Part shown: in pieces, positions 1-8,169 of the stretch
How positions within the stretch are numbered: the stretch's first letter is position 1
How the letters are laid out: each line of letters starts with the position of its first letter
Assembly (NCBI GenBank): GCA_031374415.1
Contig: JANMGB010000325.1
Coordinates: 1-25,147 of the forward strand
From: CANHBY01 sp031374415
GTDB lineage: Bacteria > Pseudomonadota > Gammaproteobacteria > Burkholderiales > Burkholderiaceae_C
Length of the DNA: 25,147 nt
Direction: 5' to 3'
Made by a program: the position numbers and the translations under genes
Notes under the pieces: model-generated
The model's input: the letters and a program-made list of their open reading frames with translations, nothing else
Told to the model about the DNA's origin: nothing
Databases searched by the model: none

Positions 1-1656
1 CTCGCCCCCGCCCCGACGCCGGGAGCGGGGGTGTCCGAGTACGCACGCGCGGCTACGTTCTGGGGTGCATGTGCGTGGTCTGGCGCGGTTGCGGTTGCAT
101 TTACGCTGATTGTAGGCTTGATGAGCTGGAGCGCAATTGGCGAGACGGGAGGCTGTGCTTTGTTGCGCGGTGCGCTTGTTGACGGTGCGTTGCGCGTGAC
201 CGTGACGTACGGCTCGCCGCCGCGCGACGTTGACGCGCTAGTCGACGCCTCGCTTAGTGCTGTTGTTGTGCAACCAGCGCTTATTGCCGAGAGCCGCTCA
301 TACGACGCCGTGAGCGGGCGCGACTGGCTTCAATTTGACGGCTCGTTTCGCCAGTCTGTCATTGTTGGGACGCCTGATGCTGTGCAAGACGCCGCGCTGC
401 GCGCGGCAAGCGCCCAGATCATACTTGGGCTTGGCCCCGAGTCAAGCCTGTGGTCGCGCTGGCGCTGCGCGCAGCTTGCGGCTACGGACGCGCGCCTGTG
501 TCCTGGGCCGTGCAACGCGGAAGACTATGACGCGGCGTACGCATGCGACGCACTACCGGGCATCGGCTTGCCTGCGCCGCTGTGCACGGTCAACGGTGCG
601 GCCTTTTTTACGCCAGGCGCGGTTTTTGTGGCAGACGCGCCTCAGTACAATGCGGTTGTATTTAGCGCGGCAGCGCTTGCAGGCGACCTTGACGCCATGC
701 CCGACGTTATTATCGGGCCGTTGCACATACCGCCAAGTGCGTACGTCAATCCTGCGCGCACCACGCCCTGGCTGCTTGCGCCAGGTGACTCGGCCGTCCC
801 CATGCGTGCGCTGCTTGCCTACGGCCTTGCGTTTGATTCGCAAACGCGCGTATTGTACACACGCGCCGCCGAGATACACCCGTTTATCACGCTGTACACG
901 GCCGCGCTGGCCGCGCTTGCTGCACCGCTGCTTGTCTGTCTGTACTGCAGCGACGACGGACATCTTGGACCGTTCCAGCCGCCCGAGGCGCGTTTGCACC
1001 GCGCAACGCGCGCAGCGCTTGGCGCAACGGTAGCGTACGCCAGTGCGGCAGCTATTGGTGCGCTTGCAACTGCGCGCCTCTGGGAGTTGCACATGGGTGC
1101 TGCAGACTATGCGCTGCTTGTGCTGCACGCGACCGAAGCCCTGATTGGCGCAGCCGCGGCCGCTGCAGGCGTGATTGGCGCAAGCGCACTGCGCTTTCCC
1201 GGACAAGCGCTTGCCGTCGAGCTGGCAATATGGCTTGCACCGTGGCTTGTGTTGGCGCCCTATACACAGGGCGCCTGGACGTCGCTCGTGTCAGCGGGTC
1301 TGACTGCTGCCGTGTCCGTGCTGCGCCTGCGCCGTGCCGAGCTTTATCTGGCCGTGCGCCGCGCAAACACGCTTGCGTCACTTGTGCCCGCGCGTCGCGC
1401 CGCACTTGCTGCCGTGCGCGTACCGTGGTACAGCGCAGTTTACATATACGGCGGTGCCGTGTTACACCTTACGCTTGCCAGCTACGCAGTGTACGCCCCG
1501 CTGATTGACGGTCTCGTGCTTGCGCCGCCACCTGTTGCCACGCTCATCGCGGCTTGGCTTGTGCTCATTGCCGCCATATTGCTTGCAGGTGCGGCCGAGC
1601 GCGACCTTGCAACGGCTTGGGCGCCACAGCCTGCCGCGCCGGACAAGCGCGCATGA
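1..1656 (+). CDS. Multi-pass membrane protein with large non-membrane domain, 5' partial
   Basis: The frame is open from the first base of the window, so the gene very probably begins upstream. The first in-window start-like codon is a GTG at 31 and there is no nearby ATG. A hydrophobic segment (bases 58-129, WGACAWSGAVAVAFTLIVGL) is followed by about 250 residues without membrane helices and with several cysteines (RCAQL, LCPGPCN, YACDAL, PLC). Six or so hydrophobic segments then run to the C-terminus, roughly at bases 890-948, 1015-1075, 1105-1190, 1216-1320, 1430-1490 and 1525-1600. The cysteines fit an extracytoplasmic or lumenal domain with disulfides; this is inference. The C-terminus is short and basic (PDKRA). 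I recognise no family. A virion-membrane or host-membrane protein is the simplest reading. The gene converges on the primase gene across the GCTAGC array. Confidence 0.75.
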   Translation, partial: LAPAPTPGAGVSEYARAATFWGACAWSGAVAVAFTLIVGLMSWSAIGETGGCALLRGALVDGALRVTVTYGSPPRDVDALVDASLSAVVVQPALIAESRSYDAVSGRDWLQFDGSFRQSVIVGTPDAVQDAALRAASAQIILGLGPESSLWSRWRCAQLAATDARLCPGPCNAEDYDAAYACDALPGIGLPAPLCTVNGAAFFTPGAVFVADAPQYNAVVFSAAALAGDLDAMPDVIIGPLHIPPSAYVNPARTTPWLLAPGDSAVPMRALLAYGLAFDSQTRVLYTRAAEIHPFITLYTAALAALAAPLLVCLYCSDDGHLGPFQPPEARLHRATRAALGATVAYASAAAIGALATARLWELHMGAADYALLVLHATEALIGAAAAAAGVIGASALRFPGQALAVELAIWLAPWLVLAPYTQGAWTSLVSAGLTAAVSVLRLRRAELYLAVRRANTLASLVPARRAALAAVRVPWYSAVYIYGGAVLHLTLASYAVYAPLIDGLVLAPPPVATLIAAWLVLIAAILLAGAAERDLATAWAPQPAAPDKRA

Positions 1657-1710
1657 TTTTGTTGCCTGCCTGCTTGCCTGCTCCCACGCGCGCGTGCGCT
1701 CGGCTACTTG

Positions 1711-1780
1711 GCTAGCTAGCTGGCTAGCTAGCTGGCTAGCTAGCTGGCTGGCTAGCTAGCTGGCTGGCTAGTTAGCTAGG
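1711..1780. repeat. 12-base GCTAGCTAGCTG tandem array between convergent genes
   Basis: Four full units of GCTAGCTAGCTG lie at 1711-1722, 1723-1734, 1735-1746 and 1751-1762, with single GCTG inserts at 1747 and 1763 and a degenerate end. GCTAGC is its own reverse complement, so the array is palindromic throughout and can fold on either strand. TAG occurs every 4 or 8 bases on both strands, which puts stops in all frames. The TAA stop of the primase gene (1774-1772) is inside the array. It may act as a two-way 3' end or terminator; that role is inferred from position only. Confidence 0.7.
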
Positions 1781-3331
1781 CAGCGTGTCCATGCCCGAGA
1801 GCGCGGCTTCGAGTGCCTGCGCGTCAGCGCTGGCAGCAAGTGCGGTGCGCCGAGGCGTTGCCGCCGGCAGCTGTACGACTGCGCGAGGCGGCGCATAAGT
1901 TGACGGGGGTAGCGTGATACCACCGCGCGCCGCCGCAGCTGCAAGACGCTGGCGAAAGTGCGCAACGTACGGAACAAGCGCAGAGGCAAGATCAGGCGTG
2001 TGCACTGTTGGCAAGCGCGAGGGCACAAACGGCTCACCGGGCAGCAGCGGCAGCGCAAGTCCTGCCTGCTCGACGTGCGTCGAAAACGGTGCCTTGACAA
2101 GGTGTGAAGGCGTGCGTGTCACGCCAACATCAATGCGCGGAAACAGCGCGCCAAGCGCAAGGCGTTGGCGCTCGTACAGCGGCAGCTGAGCCAGCAAGCT
2201 TGTCCACAGTGCGCCTTCGTCGACCTGGCCAACGGCTAGCTCGGATTCAAGCCACGCGCGTGTACGCTCGCGCACGCCTGCGTTTGCAATGTGCCCGAGC
2301 GTAGCGGTGCGAGCGTCCGCGCGACTCAGCCAGCGGTGTGTGCGCGCCAAGTCAGGCCCCGCAACCCAGAGCGAGTCCGGCGCGTCAGGTGCTCCGAGCA
2401 CATGCGCAAGCACGGGCGGAAGCGGGCGCGGCACGTCTCCGAGCACAAGCTTGGTTGAATCGGCAACTGATTTGGCGCAATCCAAATCGGCAGACGCGGA
2501 TGCCTTGATAAATATGTGCATAATGCTGCCGACAATGTCATGCAAGGCGTGCGGTGCGCCGCCACCGGGTGCGGGCGTGGGCGTGCCACCGGCAACAAAG
2601 CCGCGTGGGTCAAGCAGCCAGCCGTGCACACCGCGCCGTCCGGAGAATGCCCAAGTCAGCATGTCCGCGTCCAGGTCCGGCAGCGCGAGGTAGCGTAACA
2701 CGCGCTCAATCACGCGCATGGCAAGATCAAACAGCGGCGCGCACGTATCGCACAGTTGCTTGCGATCCCCGCAGCACACGCGCTCGGCATACACGTCCGC
2801 GTCAATGTCAAAGCGCAACACGGACGCCGCAACGCGCTGGTCGCGCGTCGAAAGTGCAACCCAGTCGCGCGCCTTTGCACCCGGACGAACTGGCTTGGCA
2901 CGCAGCGCAGCAAGCTCGGTTTGACGTGCGTCGCTAATCTGGCGCACACTAAAAACACCGCCAATTGTGACATCGTCGGCACCCTGCGTTGTAAGTGCGC
3001 GCATGGCTGAATCAATCCAAAGTGGCCGCTTCATGCCCAATCCATTGACACGAATTGCCAGCTCGGCCGAGTAGCCCGGGCCGCATGAGGCGGCCATCAA
3101 GCGCAGCAAGTCGTGCAAGCACTGTGCCACGCCTGTTGCGCGCGCTTCACGCCAGTACTTACGACGCGCCACCGTGTGCGCATCGGGCTTTTCTACTGGC
3201 GCATCACGCCGTTTTGCCACGCTCGCTTCCGCAACGCTTGTGTCCGCCGCGCCGCGCGCGCACTTGGTCACGTGCTTGTCCGACTCGATAGAGACGCGCT
3301 TTACGCCAATCAGTGACGGCGCAGCAGCCAT
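1772..3331 (-). CDS. DNA primase small (catalytic) subunit, eukaryotic/archaeal PriS type
   Basis: This 519-residue protein should make RNA primers for DNA synthesis. Its motifs match eukaryotic Prim1. Residues 173-177 RFDID carry the two metal-binding aspartates (D175, D177). C186, C187, C194 and C197 form the zinc site that follows in the family. Residues 230-236 SGRRGVH are the signature loop. Residues 398-401 PRID carry the third catalytic aspartate, followed by HLVKAPFSTH (410-419), matching the human HLLKSPFSVH segment. The upstream VTIGGVFS (121-128) matches the DIGAVYS strand. The first 50 residues and the last 80 are extensions of low complexity. ATG at 3331 is the only sensible start. 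A CA-rich leader (minus strand of 3344-3353) precedes it. No large primase subunit is visible in the window. Many nucleocytoviruses instead use a D5-type primase-helicase, so a stand-alone PriS is notable. Confidence 0.92.
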   Translation of the reverse strand: MAAAPSLIGVKRVSIESDKHVTKCARGAADTSVAEASVAKRRDAPVEKPDAHTVARRKYWREARATGVAQCLHDLLRLMAASCGPGYSAELAIRVNGLGMKRPLWIDSAMRALTTQGADDVTIGGVFSVRQISDARQTELAALRAKPVRPGAKARDWVALSTRDQRVAASVLRFDIDADVYAERVCCGDRKQLCDTCAPLFDLAMRVIERVLRYLALPDLDADMLTWAFSGRRGVHGWLLDPRGFVAGGTPTPAPGGGAPHALHDIVGSIMHIFIKASASADLDCAKSVADSTKLVLGDVPRPLPPVLAHVLGAPDAPDSLWVAGPDLARTHRWLSRADARTATLGHIANAGVRERTRAWLESELAVGQVDEGALWTSLLAQLPLYERQRLALGALFPRIDVGVTRTPSHLVKAPFSTHVEQAGLALPLLPGEPFVPSRLPTVHTPDLASALVPYVAHFRQRLAAAAARGGITLPPSTYAPPRAVVQLPAATPRRTALAASADAQALEAALSGMDTLPS

Positions 3332-3424
3332 GACCGAGTCAAGTGTGTGCGTCTATGGTGACTTGGAATAAAACAAATATAAATTTAATATATTACATAT
3401 TTTTGGGTGTTAAGCATTACGTTG

Positions 3425-3457
3425 GCGCGCGCGCGCGCGTGCGTGCGTGCGCGCGCA
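3425..3457. repeat. 33-base alternating purine-pyrimidine (GC/GT) tract
   Basis: The bases alternate strictly as GCGC...GTGCGTGCGTGCGCGCGCA. Such tracts can adopt Z-DNA under negative supercoiling. It sits between two divergent starts, as do similar tracts elsewhere in the window. Confidence 0.7.
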
Positions 3458-3595
3458 AGTCGCGAGTTGGCTGCATGCCTTGCAGTGTGTTCACGCGTAT
3501 ATGCGCAAACGCGCGTGCGCTCAGTTTGTACACGCCCAAGTTTATAGGCTAACACTGCATGGCATGCCGCCACCTTGCACCTTGCACATGTTTGC

Positions 3596-3642
3596 GCGCA
3601 CTGCGTCGTGCGTGCATGGTGCGCACTGCGTCGTGCGTGCAT
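3596..3642 (+). repeat. 22-base direct repeat just upstream of the surface-protein gene
   Basis: The 22 bases beginning GCGCACTGCGTCG occur at 3596-3617 and, identically, at 3621-3642, a period of 25. The second copy runs directly into the GCATAAGG element. It may be a regulatory duplication or a slippage product. Confidence 0.75.
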
Positions 3643-3646
3643 AAGG
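3639..3646 (+). promoter_or_regulatory. GCATAAGG promoter-like element
   Basis: An exact GCATAAGG, also found upstream of the genes starting at 12769 and 20588. It lies only 8-15 bases before ATG 3654 but 38-45 bases before the in-frame ATG 3684, which is the usual distance for the other genes here. This hints that 3684 is the true start. Confidence 0.45.
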
Positions 3647-3653
3647 GCGCGCC

Positions 3654-6600
3654 ATGTGCACTATGCCACAAGCGCGCCCAGCCATGTCGAGTCGACAGCC
3701 GTTCCGACGGCCTCCTGTGACAAGCGTTGACACGCGCGACCCGCTGTACGACCCGTTGTACGACTCGCGCAACAACGTTCCCGAGCGTCGCGCAAACGGC
3801 ATGTCATGGGCAAAAATTGCGCTGTTGCTGTGCACGTGTGTTTCTGTTGGCCTGATCATTGCAGTGCTTGTGTTGCTGCCGCACTTGAGCAGCGGTCCGG
3901 CGCACCCGCCTGCTCCTCCCAACTTTAACATGTCCGATTTGTATCCGCCGCTGCTTGAAATGGGCGCGCCGGGCCCAGCGCCAACAATTGCACTTGGTGA
4001 CGCGCCCGCTTTTTCGTGCGACGCTTTTGTCACCAACCTGTGCAACGGCGCGCCGGAAGGCTGCCCGGCGTTGGTCGAGCTTACGTACGGCCTGTGCGTT
4101 GAAGGCACGCCCACGAGTGCCGCGCAGTACAACGGACCTGTCGCGGCGTGCTTGTGCGTGCTGCCTGCTAGCTCGGTATCTGGCGTGGACGTCTCCACGC
4201 CGCCCGAGCCTGAAATTGCGGCCGGCTCGGTGTACAACCTTGGCTTTACGCTTGTCGAGCCCGATCTGCTCGATCTGCTAGAGCCGTCAAGCTTGGCGCT
4301 TGTTGCTAGCAATGCTGACGCTGCCGCGCCGGTGCAGGCCATGGCGCGCCTTGCGCCTCACCTGCCCGCGCGCCTTGTCACGCTCAGCACAAGCACGTTC
4401 TTTACGCGCTCGGGCGGTGACGATCGTGTGCTTGTGCGCCGCGTGTACGACGACGAGGACGACGACGGCTGGTCGTGCTCCAAGTCGCGCTACGAGTGCG
4501 GCACGGGCGCGCTGCTCGAGCACATCCGCCGCGCGGTCTGCAAAATCGGCTGGATCCCCGACCGGTACACGCGCTGCATCTGCCCGCCTGTCGCCAGCCC
4601 GCCGCCGCCGCGCCAGCCAATCCCCGCGATGCCGCCGAGCCCGCCCGTGGCTGCGTGCTCGCGCAACATCTCCTACCCGTTCCTCGCCGGGCAAACGCAG
4701 AACATTGGCGCTGTGACCATCACGCAGACGGGTGAGTGGACGTTCACCGTGTCCATTGCGCTGACCAGCTCGCGCCTGCGCTCCGTCGCCATTTACGCGG
4801 GCTCGGCGCTTGCGCAGTCCAACGCGCCCGGCCAGTTCTCACCGGCGCTCACGCTGGCCCCCGCGCCCGCAGGCTGGACAAGCTACGCGTTGCGCGTCGT
4901 TGTTCAGCCCAATACCGCGCCTGCACTGCCAAACTTTGCCTACCTGACGCCGGCCAACGCGCTTGTCACGCCCAGCCAGTGGAACAGCGTTGGCTCTGGC
5001 GCGTGGCCCCGCCCGCGCATCGCGTGCAACGGCACGCTGTTCTTTATCGTGCACGCAACCGTGGGCACATCTGAGCACAACACCGAGTCGGCCTACGCGC
5101 TCGGGTCCGTCCCATTTGGCAACAACAAGTGGGGCTGGTCAATCGCGCGCCGCGTGTGCTGCAACGAGACGCGCACGCCGAGCCCGCCTCCGCCCGTTGT
5201 GGTCAACTCGCCTCCGCCACCGAGTCCTCCCCCGAGTCCTCCTCCGAGCCCTCCGCCGAGTCCTCCCCCGAGTCCTCCCCCGAGTCCTCCGCCACCCACG
5301 CTCTACGCGTATTGCAAGTGCATGTTTACATGTGTCTACAACAGCCCTATTCTGATCAAGAACGTTGTGACAGACCCCGGTCAAGTTTACATCAACAGCA
5401 ATGGCGGTGCTTGCTCTACGCAGTGCGCGGCTTTTGGCGCGACTTGCATGCCATCGGGCGGTATCAGCGTGATCTCGAGCGGTGTAGCCGAGTCGTCGAC
5501 AAATCCGGGCTTGGCCACAGAGTCGTGCCTGGACGTGCTGGATTACTGCCGCGCCACCGCGCCCTCGCCCCCGCCTCCAAGCCCGCCTCCGAGCCCGCCT
5601 CCGCCCTCGCCGCCGCCGCCCCCAAGCCCGCCGCCGCCGAGCCCGCCGCCGGTCCCCACGGGCGCGTGTCGCACAAACTGCGCGTGCGTCGATAATGTGC
5701 CAGCAACTTCTTGCGAAGAGTTCATTGAAGGTGCCACGTGCGCCGTGTTCGACTCTGACGGTGACAGCGTTCTCAACGTGTGCGATAACTGCCCGAACAT
5801 TGCAAACACGCTACAAAGCGATTCGGACGGTGACGGCATTGGCAACGCGTGCGACAACTGCCCCAGCAATGTTAACCCGCTCCAAGAGGATTCCGACCAG
5901 GACGGTGTTGGCAACGTGTGCGACAACTGCCCCATGACAGCAAACAGCGATCAGGCTGATGTTGATGAGAACGGAATTGGCAACGCGTGCCAAGCCGTTT
6001 GTTGCTCGTCAAGCGGCTCTGCCACCGCGTACAACGTCGAGTCGGGATTGTGTGTCGGCACGAGCTTCTTGGGCGCCACGGTTGCCAACACGGTTTGCAC
6101 GATCCCGTGCTGCGCGGGCTACAGCGCGTCAAGCGCGGGCATCTGCACGGACGTGTCGCCGGACGCGTGCGCGGCCGCCGGCGGTGAGCTCAGCGGCAAC
6201 GGCGGCGTCGGCGTGCCGTGCGGCACGCTCGGCCTGACGTGCCCCGCGGCGCCTGAAGACCAGAAGGGCGCGTGCTGCGACTCGGTCAGCCACACGTGCA
6301 CGTTGCGCATTGCGCAGAACTGTGTGGGACCAACCAAGACCTTTGCAGGCGTCGGCAGCACGTGCGCAGACTATGACGGTGACGGCGTGGCCGACGTGTG
6401 CGACAACTGCCCCATGACGCCAAACTCGGGCCAGCTCAACTCGGACAGCGACACGTTTGGCGACGCGTGCGACTCGTGCCCGTACGTTACCAACCCCAAC
6501 CAGCTGGAAACGTCGGCGTGCCACGCCACGTGCTGCACGGCAGGCGCGTGCACGGACGTTGCGCTGGACGCGACTAACTCCAGCGCCGCCTGCACCAGCG

Positions 6601-7565
6601 GCGGCGGCGTGCTTGGCGCGCCCGGCTCGTCGTGCGCCACCGAGCCCGTTGGCATATGCAGCTACTTTACGCTTAATGCGCTCGGCGTGCCGACCGGCAG
6701 CGCGTGCGAGCTGCTGACCGCGTGCGCATGCTCTGGCCTGCCCGCCGCGCAAAGCCCTCTCTGGCAGGCTGGCACGACCTGCCCGCCGTCGGGCTTTGGC
6801 TCGTGCTGCGGCATGTCAACGTGCGCGCAAGTGCTGTACCCTGACCAGTGCTCTGCGCCGGGCGCCTACAGTGCCAACACGCTGTGTGCCAACCTTGACT
6901 TGGGGTCGTGCGCCCTGTTTAGCTCGCCCCCACCCCCGAGCCCGCCCCCGCCACCGTCGCCGCCTCCGCCGAGCTCGCCCCCGCCGAGCCCGCCTCCGAG
7001 CCCGCCTCCGCGCCCGCCGCCAAGCCCTCCGCCAAGCCCGCCGCCCATGGCAAATTGCCGGTGCACGTATACTTGCAATGTTGGCGGTCGGCAGTCCACG
7101 TTTACTATTTCAGCAGGATCGTGTCGCGCTAGTGACTGCCAAAATCCGGTACTTGCCGCGTGTGGATCATTTGCGACAGGTGGAACTTTTACAGCGACTT
7201 CTGGAGCATTTGTTCTCGCTGCTCCAGATTGTCCTTCTCTTACGTGCCCGGCACCATCCCCGCCTCCTAGCCCGCCGCCGCGCCCGAGCCCGCCTCCGCC
7301 TCCCAGCCCGCCTCCGCCAAGCCCGCCTCCGAGCCCGCCTCCAAGCCCGCCTCCGAGCCCGCCCACGCTTCCGCCGGTTGGTGCGTGTGTCATCCCCGGC
7401 ACGGTTTGTCCATCACCGCCACCTGTGGGTTATTACTTTGCCGATGCGCCCGGATCTTCAGTCGAGCCGCGCAATGTCCCCGGCGCGTCCGGCGCCGCGC
7501 GCCCGCCAATCCGCACGCTGCCGCACGTCGACAGCGCACAGCGCAAGGTACGCCGCGCCCCGTAA
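3654..7565 (+). CDS. Type II membrane-anchored surface protein with TSP3 repeats and SPPP linkers
   Basis: This 1303-residue protein (1293 if it starts at ATG 3684) has a short basic N-terminus, one membrane helix (about 52-77) and a long Cys- and Pro-rich outer part. Order: Cys-containing domain (about 115-340); beta-rich domain ending in FGNNKWGWSI (about 345-500); SPPP linker (509-549); Cys module starting CKCMFTC (about 555-636); SPPP linker (637-667); thrombospondin type 3 calcium-binding repeats of the DSDGDGIGNACDNCP kind (about 700-779); Cys module with GACCD (about 783-902); further TSP3 repeats (906-950); another Cys module; SPPP linker (1090-1132); second CRCTYTC module (1134-1197), clearly related to the first; SPPP linker (1198-1241). 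SPPP rods are typical of algal wall glycoproteins such as pherophorins. I infer an extended, calcium-stabilised, probably glycosylated adhesin or fibre on the virion or infected cell. Confidence 0.88.
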   Translation: MCTMPQARPAMSSRQPFRRPPVTSVDTRDPLYDPLYDSRNNVPERRANGMSWAKIALLLCTCVSVGLIIAVLVLLPHLSSGPAHPPAPPNFNMSDLYPPLLEMGAPGPAPTIALGDAPAFSCDAFVTNLCNGAPEGCPALVELTYGLCVEGTPTSAAQYNGPVAACLCVLPASSVSGVDVSTPPEPEIAAGSVYNLGFTLVEPDLLDLLEPSSLALVASNADAAAPVQAMARLAPHLPARLVTLSTSTFFTRSGGDDRVLVRRVYDDEDDDGWSCSKSRYECGTGALLEHIRRAVCKIGWIPDRYTRCICPPVASPPPPRQPIPAMPPSPPVAACSRNISYPFLAGQTQNIGAVTITQTGEWTFTVSIALTSSRLRSVAIYAGSALAQSNAPGQFSPALTLAPAPAGWTSYALRVVVQPNTAPALPNFAYLTPANALVTPSQWNSVGSGAWPRPRIACNGTLFFIVHATVGTSEHNTESAYALGSVPFGNNKWGWSIARRVCCNETRTPSPPPPVVVNSPPPPSPPPSPPPSPPPSPPPSPPPSPPPPTLYAYCKCMFTCVYNSPILIKNVVTDPGQVYINSNGGACSTQCAAFGATCMPSGGISVISSGVAESSTNPGLATESCLDVLDYCRATAPSPPPPSPPPSPPPPSPPPPPSPPPPSPPPVPTGACRTNCACVDNVPATSCEEFIEGATCAVFDSDGDSVLNVCDNCPNIANTLQSDSDGDGIGNACDNCPSNVNPLQEDSDQDGVGNVCDNCPMTANSDQADVDENGIGNACQAVCCSSSGSATAYNVESGLCVGTSFLGATVANTVCTIPCCAGYSASSAGICTDVSPDACAAAGGELSGNGGVGVPCGTLGLTCPAAPEDQKGACCDSVSHTCTLRIAQNCVGPTKTFAGVGSTCADYDGDGVADVCDNCPMTPNSGQLNSDSDTFGDACDSCPYVTNPNQLETSACHATCCTAGACTDVALDATNSSAACTSGGGVLGAPGSSCATEPVGICSYFTLNALGVPTGSACELLTACACSGLPAAQSPLWQAGTTCPPSGFGSCCGMSTCAQVLYPDQCSAPGAYSANTLCANLDLGSCALFSSPPPPSPPPPPSPPPPSSPPPSPPPSPPPRPPPSPPPSPPPMANCRCTYTCNVGGRQSTFTISAGSCRASDCQNPVLAACGSFATGGTFTATSGAFVLAAPDCPSLTCPAPSPPPSPPPRPSPPPPPSPPPPSPPPSPPPSPPPSPPTLPPVGACVIPGTVCPSPPPVGYYFADAPGSSVEPRNVPGASGAARPPIRTLPHVDSAQRKVRRAP

Positions 7566-7576
7566 ACACACCAAGT

Positions 7577-7591
7577 TTGTCAATTTGACAA
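7577..7591. terminator. 15-base palindrome between convergent genes
   Basis: TTGTCAATTTGACAA is a perfect palindrome around a central T, with 7-base arms. It begins 12 bases after the stop of the surface-protein gene and is followed by a T-rich run (7593-7601). It sits in a 35-base gap between two converging genes, so it may mark 3' ends for both. The hairpin is short and AT-rich, so its strength is uncertain. Confidence 0.4.
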
Positions 7592-7600
7592 GTTTCTTTT

Positions 7601-8047
7601 TCACTTGCGCGCCGCGCGGCGGCTCTCGGCAATCGCAATGGCCATTGCCTGCTTGCGACTGTGCACGACTGGCCCGTGCGCCGAGCCGCTGTGCAACGTG
7701 CCGTGCTTGTACTCGCCCATAACGCGCGCCATCTTGCGTGCGCGACGTGCGGCTCGAACACGTGCCCGCGCGCCTAGCGTCGACCCGTTGTCACCCGACG
7801 AGCTAGCGCTTGCACTGGCTCTGGCACCCATGCCCGGGCTGTATGGCTGATGGGTGACTGCGTTGGCAACGACCACGCCCGTGACAAGGGGGCGCCGGCG
7901 GACTGCAAGTATGCCGACAGGCAGCGGACATTCGGACGTGGCAAGTGCGCGTCCGGGTTCGTACGCCCAGACTGGCGACGGGCACGGCGGCGGCAGCGAG
8001 GGTGGCGCCGCCGCCGTGTCTGCGACAGTTGAAGCGCTGAGCGACAT
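7601..8047 (-). CDS. DUF6496-type small basic protein
   Basis: The protein has 148 residues from ATG 8047; an upstream in-frame GTG at 8074 is less likely. The first 100 residues are Ala/Pro/Ser-rich and probably disordered. The last 45 match the DUF6496 pattern: RKMARVMGEYKHGTLHSGS, then VVHSRKQAMAIAIAESRRA. In that family the usual form is K-V-M-x-E-[FY]-K-x-G-x-L-x-S-G-S followed by S-R-K-Q-A-x-A-I-A, common in bacteria and phages, with no established function that I know of. The tail is strongly basic, so nucleic-acid or nucleoprotein contact is plausible. The gene shares its upstream region with the divergent gene at 8170 and carries CATATAATG at -44 to -52. Confidence 0.8.
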   Translation of the reverse strand: MSLSASTVADTAAAPPSLPPPCPSPVWAYEPGRALATSECPLPVGILAVRRRPLVTGVVVANAVTHQPYSPGMGARASASASSSGDNGSTLGARARVRAARRARKMARVMGEYKHGTLHSGSAHGPVVHSRKQAMAIAIAESRRAARK

Positions 8048-8090
8048 GGCACTTTGCGCGCCAAGTGTGTGCACGTAGCACAGTGCAGCA

Positions 8091-8099
8091 CATTATATG
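8091..8099 (-). promoter_or_regulatory. TATA-like element CATATAATG in a divergent promoter
   Basis: On the minus strand CATATAATG lies 44-52 bases before ATG 8047. It is one of the few AT-rich stretches in the gap and falls at the same distance as the GCATAAGG elements of other genes. Read on the plus strand it is about 71-79 bases before ATG 8170, so it may serve both genes. Confidence 0.4.
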
Positions 8100-8131
8100 T
8101 GTGCGCGCGGCACTGCACTTGACTTGAGTTG

Positions 8132-8150
8132 ACACACACACACACACACA
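8132..8150 (+). repeat. (AC)n microsatellite in the leader of the 8170 gene
   Basis: Nine to ten AC units end 20 bases before ATG 8170. Comparable CA tracts precede the starts at 12769, 20588 and 21400. Confidence 0.8.
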
Positions 8151-8169
8151 AGCTTGCACGCGCGTACGC

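Larger units (their letters stand above)
3332..3653. promoter_or_regulatory. Divergent intergenic region between primase and surface-protein genes
   Basis: This 322-base gap has no convincing gene. Its left part (about 3366-3420) is strikingly AT-rich in an otherwise GC-rich sequence and could hold core promoters for one or both genes. It is followed by a purine-pyrimidine alternation (3425-3457), a mixed stretch, a 22-base direct repeat (3596-3642) and a GCATAAGG element (3639-3646). Short open frames here are in biased sequence and are not supported. Confidence 0.55.

Noticed and set aside
361..480. Pepsin-like hint (ILGLGPESSLW) in the first membrane protein
   Set aside because: No D-T-G or D-S-G catalytic pair is visible in the domain, so the resemblance is probably chance.
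335..1206. Long overlapping frames inside the first gene on both strands
   Set aside because: They are shadows caused by GC-rich third positions, with Arg/Cys-rich products lacking any motif.
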